64,000 nucleotides of DNA from Chryseobacterium flavum (GCF_003385595.1 NZ_QNUE01000001.1:310001-374000), one strand, 5' to 3'; positions 16,766 to 26,029 are shown, counted from the first letter of the stretch. Notes: generated by a model not told the origin, from the letters alone. Numbers and translations: made by a program.

Positions 16766-17182
16766 ATGGAAAATACATGTCCTAAATGCAACAGCAGCAA
16801 AGTTGTTAAAAGCGGGATTGTAAACGAGAAACAACGTTTTCACTGCAAGAACTGCAATTATTATTTTACTGTTAAAAAACTGGGTAAACAAATTGATGAT
16901 TATTATGTCACCAAAGCATTACAGCTATATCTGGAAGGTTTAAGCTATCGTGAAATCGAACGGATCATTGGCGTTTCCCATGTTACCATAAGCTCATGGA
17001 TTAAAAAATATAATATTACAAGACCACCCCATTCTGAATTCCATCCGGTCTATAAAATATTAAAACAAAATGAACTCATTGACTACATCGCCCACGAAGA
17101 AAATATTAAAAATTCAGGACTTATCATCACTCAGTTTGCAGATAAATATATGCTGATTAAATGGGAAAGGTTTAAGAAATAG
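16766..17182 (+). CDS. Zinc-ribbon/HTH protein related to IS1 InsA
   Basis: The 138-residue protein starts with a zinc ribbon, CPKC-x17-HCKNC (about residues 5-30), followed by a helix-turn-helix (LYLEGLSYREIERIIGVSHV; about 52-71) and an uncharacterised C-terminal 55 residues. The first two parts match the InsA DNA-binding half of IS1-family transposases. No DDE catalytic half, no frameshift partner and no terminal inverted repeats are visible around it, so this looks like a stand-alone DNA-binding protein and not a mobile element. It is divergent from the arg operon and precedes the porin/transporter cassette. Paired ATTTGCTAA repeats upstream may be its operator. Confidence 0.75.
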   Translation: MENTCPKCNSSKVVKSGIVNEKQRFHCKNCNYYFTVKKLGKQIDDYYVTKALQLYLEGLSYREIERIIGVSHVTISSWIKKYNITRPPHSEFHPVYKILKQNELIDYIAHEENIKNSGLIITQFADKYMLIKWERFKK

Positions 17183-17329
17183 GCAGATAAATAGCCAAAT
17201 ACAGCTACTCAAATATAACAATCAACTATTTATATATATTATTACCAAAAATATATATTAAATTTTTATAAATAAATTATTAATTACAATTTGGCTTTCA
17301 CAAAAAACAACGCCAAAAATTGATAATTT

Positions 17330-18709
17330 ATGAAGAAATTACTAACATTTATTGGAGTAGCACTAATCAGCAGTTCCCTATATTCACAAGGCTCACCTGA
17401 TTATGGCAATGGACTGAAAATTAACCTTAACCCGGAAGGAGATAAATTTATCCGATTTATTTTATGGGATCAGCTCTGGTTAAGAAACTCATCTATGAAC
17501 CCCGGAAGTATGGTGGGTGGAGAACCCACAGACAACACATGGAGCCTGGGAAACAGAAGATTACGCGCTTTAACATACGCCCAGATTTCCAAAAGATACA
17601 TGATCCTCCTTCATTTTGGAATCAATAACCAGACTTTCATTAATGGCGGCGCAACCGGAACCTCAGGTACAGGAGGTTATGGAAACGGAAAGAAAACACA
17701 ACTTTTTTTTCATGATGCCTGGAATGAATACGCAGTGATTTTACCTGGAGAAGCAGGAAAATTCAGTTTATCTTTAGGAGCAGGGCTTCATTATTACATG
17801 GGACTTTCCCGCATGACCATGGCCTCTACATTAAATTTTCTTACCGTAGACTCTCCCGTTTTCTCATGGCCCCTGATTGACAATTCAGACCAGTTTGCAA
17901 GACAGCTTGGAATGTTTGCCAAAGGGAAATACGGAAAATTAGAATACCGCCTCAGCCTGAACAAGCCTTTTGCAACGGATTTAACCCCTGCCAATGTGAC
18001 TGATCCTTCAAAAGCTGTAGCAGTAGACAACAATGGAAATCCAAGCTTTTCAAAAGCAGGCTATCTGGAATATCAGTTCCTGGACGAAGAGTCAAATACC
18101 CTTCCTTTTAAAGTAGGCTCCTACCTTGGAACGAAAAAAGTTTTCAATGTAGGCGCTGGTTTTTACCATCAGGCAGACGGAACCAGAACCTCCGTCAATT
18201 CAAATATTGAAAAATATGACATCACCCTTTTCGCAGTAGACGCCTTTGCAGACATTCCATTGGGTGAAGCAAAAAATAAAATGGCCGTTTCTGCTTATGC
18301 CGGCTATTACAACTACAATTTCGGGCCGAACTACATAAGAAATCTGGGAACTATGAATATTGCCGCTACAGATCCCAATTTCATAGGTAATAAAGCAATT
18401 GCCGGCCCGGGAAATCTACAACCCACTATTGGAACAGGAAATATTATCTATGCGCAGGCAGGGTTATTATTACCCAGTCAGGCTGAAAAACCAAAAATCA
18501 GAATCCAGCCTTTTGCCGCTTACACTCATAAAAATTTTGAAGCATTCGATAAATCTTCCTCTCAGTTCGATGTAGGGGCCAACTGGTTCATAGACGGGCA
18601 TCATGCAAAAATAACAACCCAGTATTCAACGAGACCGGTTTACACAAGCCCTACGGAAAGCCCGTCCTCAAAAGGAGAATTCATTGTACAGTTCCAGATC
18701 TATTTATAA
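17330..18709 (+). CDS. Outer-membrane porin
   Basis: A 459-aa protein with a signal peptide ending at LYSQG (about residue 20). It contains many short alternating hydrophobic/aromatic strands and ends in FIVQFQIYL, a C-terminal aromatic-rich strand expected of a beta-barrel. The overall look is of phosphate-selective-porin-like proteins of Bacteroidota. Located just before an MHS-family symporter gene, it probably provides the outer-membrane entry route for the same small organic substrate. No periplasmic domain is evident. Confidence 0.75.
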   Translation: MKKLLTFIGVALISSSLYSQGSPDYGNGLKINLNPEGDKFIRFILWDQLWLRNSSMNPGSMVGGEPTDNTWSLGNRRLRALTYAQISKRYMILLHFGINNQTFINGGATGTSGTGGYGNGKKTQLFFHDAWNEYAVILPGEAGKFSLSLGAGLHYYMGLSRMTMASTLNFLTVDSPVFSWPLIDNSDQFARQLGMFAKGKYGKLEYRLSLNKPFATDLTPANVTDPSKAVAVDNNGNPSFSKAGYLEYQFLDEESNTLPFKVGSYLGTKKVFNVGAGFYHQADGTRTSVNSNIEKYDITLFAVDAFADIPLGEAKNKMAVSAYAGYYNYNFGPNYIRNLGTMNIAATDPNFIGNKAIAGPGNLQPTIGTGNIIYAQAGLLLPSQAEKPKIRIQPFAAYTHKNFEAFDKSSSQFDVGANWFIDGHHAKITTQYSTRPVYTSPTESPSSKGEFIVQFQIYL

Positions 18710-18858
18710 GGCTTCATAAAAAACGAAAGCAATAAGATAAAACATTTCACTGATTTATAGCTTTAGCCATTACTCTTCTTTTACTCAAAAACTAATGGTT
18801 TAAACTGATTTCAACGGATGAATTAAATATACCTCAATTAACATCAAAATCAATCAAT

Positions 18859-20439
18859 ATGAGCGAAAACCACCACGAAAGCTATGAAAACATGACCGAT
18901 AAGCAGAAAAACCGCACCATATGGAGCGTTATTACTGCCTCATCACTCGGTACATTAATAGAATGGTACGACTTTTATATTTTCGGAAGTTTAGCTGTTG
19001 TTTTAGCAACAAAGTTCTTTCCGGCTGATAATCCCACAGCAGCCTTCCTTTCTACTCTTGCCACATTTGCTGCCGGATTTGTAGTGAGACCGTTTGGCGC
19101 ATTATTTTTCGGAAGACTGGGGGATCTGATCGGACGGAAATACACCTTCCTTGTTACTCTGCTGATTATGGGATTCTCCACCTTCCTGATCGGATGTATT
19201 CCAAGCTACGAAACGATCGGGTTTCTGGCTCCGGTCCTCGTTTTAATTTTAAGATTATTACAGGGACTTGCACTTGGTGGTGAATACGGTGGCGCAGCAA
19301 CCTATGTTGCAGAATATGCACAGCCACACCGCAGAGGTTACTGGACTTCATGGATTCAGACTACCGCCACAGCCGGACTTTTTATATCATTAATTGTTAT
19401 TCTGATAACCAAGACCTCTCTTTCTCCTGAAGAGTTTGACGGCTGGGGATGGAGGGTACCCTTCTGGATTTCCATCTTGATGGTAGGAGTTTCCTATATC
19501 ATCAGGAAGAATATGAAGGAATCACCACTTTTTGCAAAAGCCAAAAGCGAGGGTAAAACTTCCAAAAACCCTTTAAAAGAGAGTTTTGGCAACAAATATA
19601 ATTTTAAATTCGTTTTGCTTGCCCTTTTTGGTGCAGCCATGGGACAAGGGGTAATCTGGTACACAGGCCAATTCTACGCCATGAGTTTCCTTCAAAAGGT
19701 AATGAATGTAGAATCTGCTCAGGTAGACTCTTTGATGGCCACGGCTTTATTCTTAGGAACTCCTTTCTTTGTATTCTTCGGATGGCTGTCTGATAAAATT
19801 GGCAGAAAAGCAGTAATGATGACGGGAATGCTGGTTGCCATTTTAGCTTATAGACCTATTTATGACAGCATGTTCAAGAGTGTGAACCTTGAAAGCAAAA
19901 CCATTGCCGCTAACGGAATTACAGAAAAAAGGACAGCCAAAATCCACACTGATATCACAACAGACAGCCTGATTACTTTTCACAAAGAAACACTTTATAC
20001 AGACGGAACCCTGATCAAAAAAGACAGTATTACACACTGGTCTCCTAACGGCCCGGTAATGAAAGACGGAAAAGCAGAAGAACCAAAGATTTCCCAAACG
20101 GTCAAATTAAGTGACCATACAAAGTGGTATCTGGTCTTCCTTGTTTTTATACAAGTAATATTTGTGACGATGGTTTACGGTCCGATTGCAGCTTTTCTTG
20201 TAGAAATGTTCCCTGTAAGAATCCGGTATACATCAATGTCATTACCTTATCATATAGGTAACGGGGTATTCGGAGGGCTTCTTCCTGCTGTTGCCACCTA
20301 CCTGGTAACAACCGGAAAAGAGGCTGGTCATTCCACATGGTACCTTGAAGGACTCTGGTATCCGATAGGAGTTGCTGCTGTATGTTTGATCATCGGATTA
20401 TTTTATCTTAAAAATAAGAATAATAATCTTCATGATTAA
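18859..20439 (+). CDS. MHS-family metabolite:H+ symporter with large loop insertion
   Basis: A 526-aa major facilitator of the metabolite:H+ symporter type (ProP/ShiA/KgtP relatives). The N-terminus shows SSLGTLIEWYDFYIFG, the classic MHS first-helix motif, then GRLGDLIGRKYT (about residue 85) and LRLLQGLALGGEYGGA (about 131). The second half repeats the MFS motif as GWLSDKIGRKA (about 308). Between the eighth and ninth helices, residues about 336-420, there is a hydrophilic insertion of about 85 residues not found in E. coli relatives. The substrate is probably a small organic acid, as two acyl-CoA synthetases lie downstream. Confidence 0.88.
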   Translation: MSENHHESYENMTDKQKNRTIWSVITASSLGTLIEWYDFYIFGSLAVVLATKFFPADNPTAAFLSTLATFAAGFVVRPFGALFFGRLGDLIGRKYTFLVTLLIMGFSTFLIGCIPSYETIGFLAPVLVLILRLLQGLALGGEYGGAATYVAEYAQPHRRGYWTSWIQTTATAGLFISLIVILITKTSLSPEEFDGWGWRVPFWISILMVGVSYIIRKNMKESPLFAKAKSEGKTSKNPLKESFGNKYNFKFVLLALFGAAMGQGVIWYTGQFYAMSFLQKVMNVESAQVDSLMATALFLGTPFFVFFGWLSDKIGRKAVMMTGMLVAILAYRPIYDSMFKSVNLESKTIAANGITEKRTAKIHTDITTDSLITFHKETLYTDGTLIKKDSITHWSPNGPVMKDGKAEEPKISQTVKLSDHTKWYLVFLVFIQVIFVTMVYGPIAAFLVEMFPVRIRYTSMSLPYHIGNGVFGGLLPAVATYLVTTGKEAGHSTWYLEGLWYPIGVAAVCLIIGLFYLKNKNNNLHD

Positions 20440-20482
20440 ACACTGAATCACTCAAATTTTTATTAATTTTAAAACTACTAAA

Positions 20483-20710
20483 ATGAACGGTATAAAAAAA
20501 ATATTAGGCATTCTCTGGATTGCAGTTGCTGTAATTGTAGGATATTTTGGAATTACAGTATTGGGAATCCCAAAGATAGCATCAGGAAAACAGGAAGACC
20601 TGGTTTTCGGAATTATTATTTTGTTTGTCCTGATGCCAATCATCTCAGGCGGAATGGCTGTTTTTGGCTATTATGCATTGAGAGGAGAATATTCTGACGA
20701 CAAAATATAA
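20483..20710 (+). CDS. Small two-helix membrane protein, 75 aa
   Basis: Two hydrophobic segments (about residues 8-28 and 42-65) separated by a short polar loop with KIASGKQED, ending in a charged tail. Related short proteins follow MHS transporter genes in other Bacteroidota (possibly the family named DUF6814). The 43-base gap from the symporter and the shared strand suggest an accessory subunit or stability factor, but this is inference from position. Confidence 0.75.
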   Translation: MNGIKKILGILWIAVAVIVGYFGITVLGIPKIASGKQEDLVFGIIILFVLMPIISGGMAVFGYYALRGEYSDDKI

Positions 20711-20720
20711 TTATAAGAAA

Positions 20721-20771
20721 TAAAAGATAATTGATGGACGACATCGTTAATCGTGCGTCAATTATCTTTTA
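20721..20771 (+). terminator. Long inverted repeat between two small membrane-protein genes
   Basis: A perfect 14-base inverted repeat, TAAAAGATAATTGA (20721-20734) and TCAATTATCTTTTA (20758-20771), encloses a 23-base loop whose ends can add a few G-C pairs (GACG/CGTC). A terminator or processing hairpin is the simplest reading. It falls inside a run of same-strand genes, so it may set the ratio between the transporter and sensor halves of the cassette. Confidence 0.65.
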
Positions 20772-20784
20772 CACAGTATTATTT

Positions 20785-20979
20785 ATGAAAAAAAGACATG
20801 AGCAAAAACTGATTATTTTAAGCATTGGACTAATGACCGCTTTCAGTATTCCTGTTTCTCTTCTTTTCAACAGTGAAAAAGAAGTTTTAGGTTACCCTAT
20901 GATTTTAATCTACCTGTTTGCAGTCTGGATGATTTCCATTGTAATTTCTTTTGTGATTGTAAAAAGGTATGATGAGTAG
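20785..20979 (+). CDS. Small membrane protein coupled to the sensor kinase, 64 aa
   Basis: ATG 20785 (MKKRHEQKLIILSIGLMTAF) is preferred over the earlier TTG/ATG because those lie in the hairpin at 20721-20771. The protein has a basic N-terminus and two hydrophobic helices (about 8-27 and 36-58). Its stop codon overlaps the start of the transporter-kinase gene by 8-11 bases, so the two are probably translationally coupled. The layout resembles Pseudomonas cbrX-cbrA, in which a tiny ORF precedes the CbrA kinase. I infer a role in expression or assembly of the kinase. Confidence 0.7.
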   Translation: MKKRHEQKLIILSIGLMTAFSIPVSLLFNSEKEVLGYPMILIYLFAVWMISIVISFVIVKRYDE

Positions 20980-23674
20980 TTTTGCATTATTTTTTGTGGT
21001 TCTGTTTTACCTTGCCCTTCTGTTCTTAGTTGCCCATCTGGCAGAGAAGAAAAGAAGCAAGCTGTGGATCAACAATCCTTACATCTATGCACTTTCTCTT
21101 GCTGTATACTGTACCGCATGGACTTATTACGGAAGCATCGGAGTGGCGGCAACAAGTGGATTAAACTACCTGCCGATCTATATTGGCCCCATCATGATTA
21201 TTCCGGCATGGATCTATATCAATACACGGATCATCAGGATTTCAAGAGTTAATAAAATCAGCAGTCTGGCAGATTTTATTTCTTTACGATACGGAAACAG
21301 CAGAAGCTTCAGCGCCATCATTACCATCGTTTGCCTTCTCGCAATTGTACCTTATATCGGGTTGCAGATCAAAGCTATTTCTGAAACCTTCCATCTGGTA
21401 ACAGAAACCTCCATGTCCAAGGATATTCTTACTGACAATGCAACATTTGTCGTGATTTTAATCGCCTTGTTTTCCTCCTATTACGGAACCCGATATGTAG
21501 ACGCCTCAGAAAAACGCCTTGGTATCATTTCAGCAATTGCTCTGGAAAGTTTTTTAAAACTGTTCTTTATCATCATCCTGGGATTTTTCGTTATTTATTA
21601 TGTATTTGATGGATTTACGGATATCTACCGGAAAGCAAGTCAGTTTGAAGATTTTAAAGAAAAAAACACATTTAATGGAATTGAAGGAGCTCTGAACTGG
21701 ATGGTTTTATGCATGATATCTGCTACGGCAATCTGCATTCTGCCAAGACAGTTTCATACGGCCATTATAGAAAACAGACAGGAGAAACATGTACGGACCG
21801 CTCTGTGGTTCTTTCCTCTTTATCTGCTGATCTTTACCATCTTTATCTTCCCGATTGCCTGGGGAGGAAGGTTGATTTTTGACGGGCAAAAGGTAAACCC
21901 CGAATTTTACTCTATCCTTATCCCACAACATTTTGATAATACATTAATTACAGTCCTTGTGTTTCTGGGTGGATTAAGCTCCTGTATTTCCATGATCATT
22001 ATTTCTGCCATTACTTTATCTATTATGCTTTCCAATAACCTCATTATTCCTTACGGCTTACTTGGAAAATTCAAATCAGAAAGTGAAGAACAGAATACCA
22101 GAAACATCACCAACATCAGAAAATTCAGCATTTTTGCGCTGATTATCATGGCTTTTGCTTTTTATAAATACTTCATTCTGAAAACTTCACTGGATTCCGT
22201 TGGCTTAATTTCATTTGTTGTGATTGCTCAGTTAGCTCCTACATTTTTTGGAGCTTTATTTTGGAGGAGAGGGAGTTATAAAGGAGCGGTAACCGGACTT
22301 ATAGCCGGGCTCGTGATCTGCTATTTCGGGTTAATTATTCCACAGTATTACTTTTCATACAATCAGGAATTCAAAGGAGTTTTAAGAGATATGTATGATG
22401 CGTTTAATTTTTTCACCATTCCATACCTAGGAAGAATTCCTCAGATATTTTTCTGGTCTCTCCTGGTAAATACGGGTCTCTTCACCATTATCTCAGTCAG
22501 CACAAAAGGAAATTACCGGGAACGAAATTTTGCAGAGCTTTATGTTGATATTGACAAATACATCCAAAATCATGAAAATGCATTCATATGGCGTGGTACA
22601 GCTTATATTTCTGATATAAAAAACATCCTGGAACGGTTTTTAGGCAAGAATAAAACAGAACAGGCTCTGCGGATTTTTAATTTGAAGTACAATATAGATT
22701 CTCAAACCGAAACTGCTGATTCCCGTTTTATTAAATTCTCTGAAAATCTGCTGGCCGGGAGAATCGGTACAGCTTCAGCAAAAATACTGATCGAGGGGGT
22801 AACTAAAGAAGATAAAATATCTTTAAAGGAAGTTTTAAATATTCTTGAAGAATCCCAGGAAAACATCAGCTTAAATAAAAAACTTACAGAACAGTCTGAA
22901 GAACTACAAAAGCTGTCCGATGATCTCAGAGCAGCCAATGAGAACCTGATTGTTAAAGACCGCCAGAAAGATGATTTCCTGGACTCCGTAGCGCATGAAC
23001 TGAGAACTCCTATTACAGCCATCCGTTCAGCTGGTGAGATTTTAGCAGATGACGATGACATTCCCCTGGAAATAAAAAGAGAATTTTTAAATAATATCAT
23101 CACAGAATCTGACAGACTGAGCGAAATCATCAATGATATTCTTTATCTTGACAAGCTTCAACACGGAGAAATCTCTTTAAATATCCAGCAAAATAATATT
23201 ATCGAGACTTATAAAAAAGCACTAGGCCCAATCCTTCATCTGATCCAGCAAAAAAATATTCATTTAAGCGAAGTTAATCTCTTGAACCGGACTGTTTTTG
23301 AGTATGATGAAGCAAGAATGATCCAGTTATTTCAAAATATTTGGGGCAATGCTTTAAAATTTACAGACGAACAGGGAACAATACAAACCAAATTGTTTGA
23401 AAAAGGAAACCAATTAATCATTACAATTTTTAATACAGGAAAAAATATTCCTGAAGAAGACCTTGAAATGATCTTTGACAAGTTTTATCAATCAAAGAAT
23501 CAAAATATTCTAAAACCGACAGGAAGCGGACTCGGGCTGGCCATTTCCAAAAAGATAGTTCAGGCTCACGGAGGTTATATAAAAGCTGAAAACAGCGGAC
23601 TTGGCGTAACTTTCACTATAAGTATTCCTGAGAAAATAATTAAAGAGATTAAAAATGAAGTTGAACACCATTAA
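20969..23674 (+). CDS. CbrA-like hybrid: SSS transporter domain plus histidine kinase
   Basis: A 900-901 aa sensor whose N-terminal half (about 1-520) is a sodium/solute symporter domain with about 13 membrane helices; PutP-like text includes AVYCTAWTYYGSIGVAAT and FWRRGSYKGAVTGLIAGL. A linker (about 520-660, ending in a coiled coil rich in Lys/Glu) joins a HisKA domain with DSVAHELRTPITA (phospho-His 676) and an HATPase with GSGLGLAISKKIVQAHGG. This is the CbrA architecture, in which the transporter part senses or carries the ligand. Either of two adjacent ATGs (20969, 20972) may start it. The response-regulator gene follows after 9 bases. Confidence 0.92.
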   Translation: MMSSFALFFVVLFYLALLFLVAHLAEKKRSKLWINNPYIYALSLAVYCTAWTYYGSIGVAATSGLNYLPIYIGPIMIIPAWIYINTRIIRISRVNKISSLADFISLRYGNSRSFSAIITIVCLLAIVPYIGLQIKAISETFHLVTETSMSKDILTDNATFVVILIALFSSYYGTRYVDASEKRLGIISAIALESFLKLFFIIILGFFVIYYVFDGFTDIYRKASQFEDFKEKNTFNGIEGALNWMVLCMISATAICILPRQFHTAIIENRQEKHVRTALWFFPLYLLIFTIFIFPIAWGGRLIFDGQKVNPEFYSILIPQHFDNTLITVLVFLGGLSSCISMIIISAITLSIMLSNNLIIPYGLLGKFKSESEEQNTRNITNIRKFSIFALIIMAFAFYKYFILKTSLDSVGLISFVVIAQLAPTFFGALFWRRGSYKGAVTGLIAGLVICYFGLIIPQYYFSYNQEFKGVLRDMYDAFNFFTIPYLGRIPQIFFWSLLVNTGLFTIISVSTKGNYRERNFAELYVDIDKYIQNHENAFIWRGTAYISDIKNILERFLGKNKTEQALRIFNLKYNIDSQTETADSRFIKFSENLLAGRIGTASAKILIEGVTKEDKISLKEVLNILEESQENISLNKKLTEQSEELQKLSDDLRAANENLIVKDRQKDDFLDSVAHELRTPITAIRSAGEILADDDDIPLEIKREFLNNIITESDRLSEIINDILYLDKLQHGEISLNIQQNNIIETYKKALGPILHLIQQKNIHLSEVNLLNRTVFEYDEARMIQLFQNIWGNALKFTDEQGTIQTKLFEKGNQLIITIFNTGKNIPEEDLEMIFDKFYQSKNQNILKPTGSGLGLAISKKIVQAHGGYIKAENSGLGVTFTISIPEKIIKEIKNEVEHH

Positions 23675-23683
23675 AAAGCACCT

Positions 23684-24043
23684 ATGAAAAAGATAATCAT
23701 TGCAGATGATGAACATAAAATATTAATGTCACTGGAATACAGCTTTAAGAAAAACGGATATGATGTTTATATTGCCCGTGACGGAACGGAAGTTCTTGAT
23801 TTTTTAAAAACTATGACTCCGGATGTAATCCTTCTTGATATTATGATGCCGAATCTTGATGGATACAGCACCTTAGATATCATCAGGCAGGATGAAAAAC
23901 TGAAAGACACCAAAGTCATCTTTCTGAGTGCCAAAAACAACCCCAGAGATATTGAAAAAGGATTGGAAATGGGTGCAGATGCTTATGTCACAAAACCCTA
24001 TTCCATAAAAAAACTGTTGCAGCAGATTGAGGAAATGTTTTAA
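23684..24043 (+). CDS. Receiver-only response regulator
   Basis: A single 119-residue CheY-like domain: acidic pocket ADDE (residues 7-10), phospho-acceptor Asp52 in LLDIMMPNLDG, LSAKN with the conserved Ser, and Lys in YVTKPYS. No output domain follows, and the stop is close after the last helix, so it is not truncated. It lies 9 bases after the kinase and is its likely partner. Signalling must go through protein-protein contact or phosphotransfer to another protein, unlike CbrB, which has sigma-54 and DNA-binding domains. Confidence 0.93.
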   Translation: MKKIIIADDEHKILMSLEYSFKKNGYDVYIARDGTEVLDFLKTMTPDVILLDIMMPNLDGYSTLDIIRQDEKLKDTKVIFLSAKNNPRDIEKGLEMGADAYVTKPYSIKKLLQQIEEMF

Positions 24044-24142
24044 AGTTACTCACCTTCGCTCACCACTAACCTTTATTATTTATTCTTGTCAAGGTTTTGA
24101 ACATTGAAGGATAAGCAGAAAAAACAAAACACGATAATTGAT

Positions 24143-26029
24143 ATGAATACCGATATTTTATTCAAACAAAGCATAGAAAATAAAGAAGAGTTCTGGAAAG
24201 AACAGGCTGGAAACATAAAATGGTTTGATTTTCCCCGGCAGATTCTTTCAAAAGATGAAAATGACTATCCCCAGTGGTTTGCCGATGGAAAGCTTAATAT
24301 GTGCTACTTATGCATCGACCGGCATATTGAAGACGGATTCGGAGATCAGACTGCTATTATTTATGATTCTCCTGTTACCCATCAAAAGAAAATCTACACT
24401 TTTCATCAGGCGAAAGAGGAAATTGCAAAACTCGCGGGAGGATTGATTTCCCTGGGATTAAAAAAAGGAGATACAGCCGTTATTTACATGCCTATGATTC
24501 CGCAGACTCTTTTTGCCATGCTGGCGTGTGCTAGAATCGGAGTAATCCACAATGTGGTTTTTGGAGGTTTTGCACCTCATGAACTTGTAGTAAGAATTGA
24601 TGACTGCAAACCAAAAGTATTAATCACTGCTACAGCCGGCGTGGAGATTGCCAAAAGAATTCCTTATCTGCCGCTGGTAGAAAAAGCCATTCAACTGGCA
24701 CAGGATAAAGTAGACAACATCATTGTATACAACAGAAAATTAGTGGACAACCAGGATGAAATGTTTGATGGATTAATTGATTATGAAGAACTGGTTGAGA
24801 AATCAGTTCCGGCCGGCTGTATTTCTGTAGAAGCTACGCATCCTCTTTATCTGCTTTATACCTCAGGAACCACCGGAAAACCTAAAGGTATCGTCCGTGA
24901 TACCGGAGGATATGCTACAGCATTAAAGTTTTCCATGAAATACGTTTATGGTATAGAACCCGGCGAAACCTATTGGGCTGCATCAGACTTTGGGTGGGCA
25001 GTAGGACACAGCTATTCAGTCTATGGACCACTGATCAACAGGAATACTACCATTATTTTTGAAGGAAAACCTATAATGACTCCTGATGCCGGAACATTCT
25101 GGAGAATCATTTCAGAATATAAAGTCTCTGCTATGTTTACTGCTCCTACCGCTATCAGGGCCATAAAAAAAGAAGACCCTGAAGGAGAACTGGTCAGAAA
25201 GTATGATCTCTCCCACTTTAAGAAACAGTTTTTGGCCGGTGAAAGATGCGATGTAGCCACATTGGACTGGTTTGCAGAACATATAGGAGTTCCTGCCATT
25301 GATCACTGGTGGCAGACAGAATCAGGATGGCCGATGCTGGGATTATTGACTTTTAATGATCAGTATCTGATCAAAAGAGCTTCTGCAGGAAAACCCGTTC
25401 CCGGATATGACATTAAAATTTTTGATGAAAACGGATTCGAGCTTGACCCGCATCATGAAGGCTATCTCGTAATCAAGCTTCCTCTTCCCCCCGGTGCTTT
25501 ACTTGGAATCTGGAAAGATCATGAGCGATTTAAGAACAGCTACTTATCACAGTATAAAGGTTATTATTTTTCGGGAGACGGTGCTATACAGGATGAGGAT
25601 GGCTACATTTTCATTACCGGAAGAGTTGATGATGTGATTAATGTAGCCGGGCACAGACTTTCTACTTCTGAAATGGAAGAAATTGTTTCTTCTCATCCGG
25701 CTGTTGCTGAATGTGCTGTTGTAGGTATTGATGATGAATTGAAAGGGCAGATTCCTTTTGCAACGGTTGTTTTAAAAAACGGAACTACAATTACCGAGGA
25801 AGAAGTTGAAAAAGACCTCATTCAGATGGTCCGCGAAAAAATCGGGGCTGTAGCTTTTCTCAAAAATGCAATGGTTGTCAAAAGATTACCCAAGACACGA
25901 TCCGGAAAAATTTTAAGAAAACTCATCAGGACCTTACTGGATGGAAAAGATTTTCAGATTCCCTCCACTATTGACGATGAAAAAATCATTGAAGAAATTC
26001 AGCAAAAAGTCAGGGAATATAAGGCTTAA
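24143..26029 (+). CDS. Acyl-CoA synthetase, propionyl-CoA synthetase type
   Basis: Activates a short-chain acid to its CoA thioester through an acyl-AMP. ATG 24143 (MNTDILFKQS) is chosen over an upstream TTG, giving 628 aa. It has the N-terminal ACAS domain, the P-loop TSGTTGKPKG, DHWWQTESGW and the catalytic Lys in TRSGKILRK near the C-terminus. Text such as RAIKKEDPEG and FLAGERCDV groups it with PrpE/ACSS3-like propionyl-CoA synthetases more than with Acs; the substrate is inferred. It sits between the regulator and acs. Confidence 0.85.
   Translation: MNTDILFKQSIENKEEFWKEQAGNIKWFDFPRQILSKDENDYPQWFADGKLNMCYLCIDRHIEDGFGDQTAIIYDSPVTHQKKIYTFHQAKEEIAKLAGGLISLGLKKGDTAVIYMPMIPQTLFAMLACARIGVIHNVVFGGFAPHELVVRIDDCKPKVLITATAGVEIAKRIPYLPLVEKAIQLAQDKVDNIIVYNRKLVDNQDEMFDGLIDYEELVEKSVPAGCISVEATHPLYLLYTSGTTGKPKGIVRDTGGYATALKFSMKYVYGIEPGETYWAASDFGWAVGHSYSVYGPLINRNTTIIFEGKPIMTPDAGTFWRIISEYKVSAMFTAPTAIRAIKKEDPEGELVRKYDLSHFKKQFLAGERCDVATLDWFAEHIGVPAIDHWWQTESGWPMLGLLTFNDQYLIKRASAGKPVPGYDIKIFDENGFELDPHHEGYLVIKLPLPPGALLGIWKDHERFKNSYLSQYKGYYFSGDGAIQDEDGYIFITGRVDDVINVAGHRLSTSEMEEIVSSHPAVAECAVVGIDDELKGQIPFATVVLKNGTTITEEEVEKDLIQMVREKIGAVAFLKNAMVVKRLPKTRSGKILRKLIRTLLDGKDFQIPSTIDDEKIIEEIQQKVREYKA

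Noticed and set aside
16766..17182. Intact IS1-type insertion sequence
   Set aside because: Only the InsA-like DNA-binding part exists; no DDE domain, frameshift signal, terminal inverted repeats or target duplication were found nearby.
22702..23133. 143-codon - strand frame
   Set aside because: Antisense to the HisKA region of the transporter-kinase; Ser-rich shadow translation without motifs.
24104..24142. Upstream TTG start of the propionyl-type synthetase
   Set aside because: The added residues (KDKQKKQNTIID) have no counterpart in the family, and an ATG with normal spacing follows at 24143.
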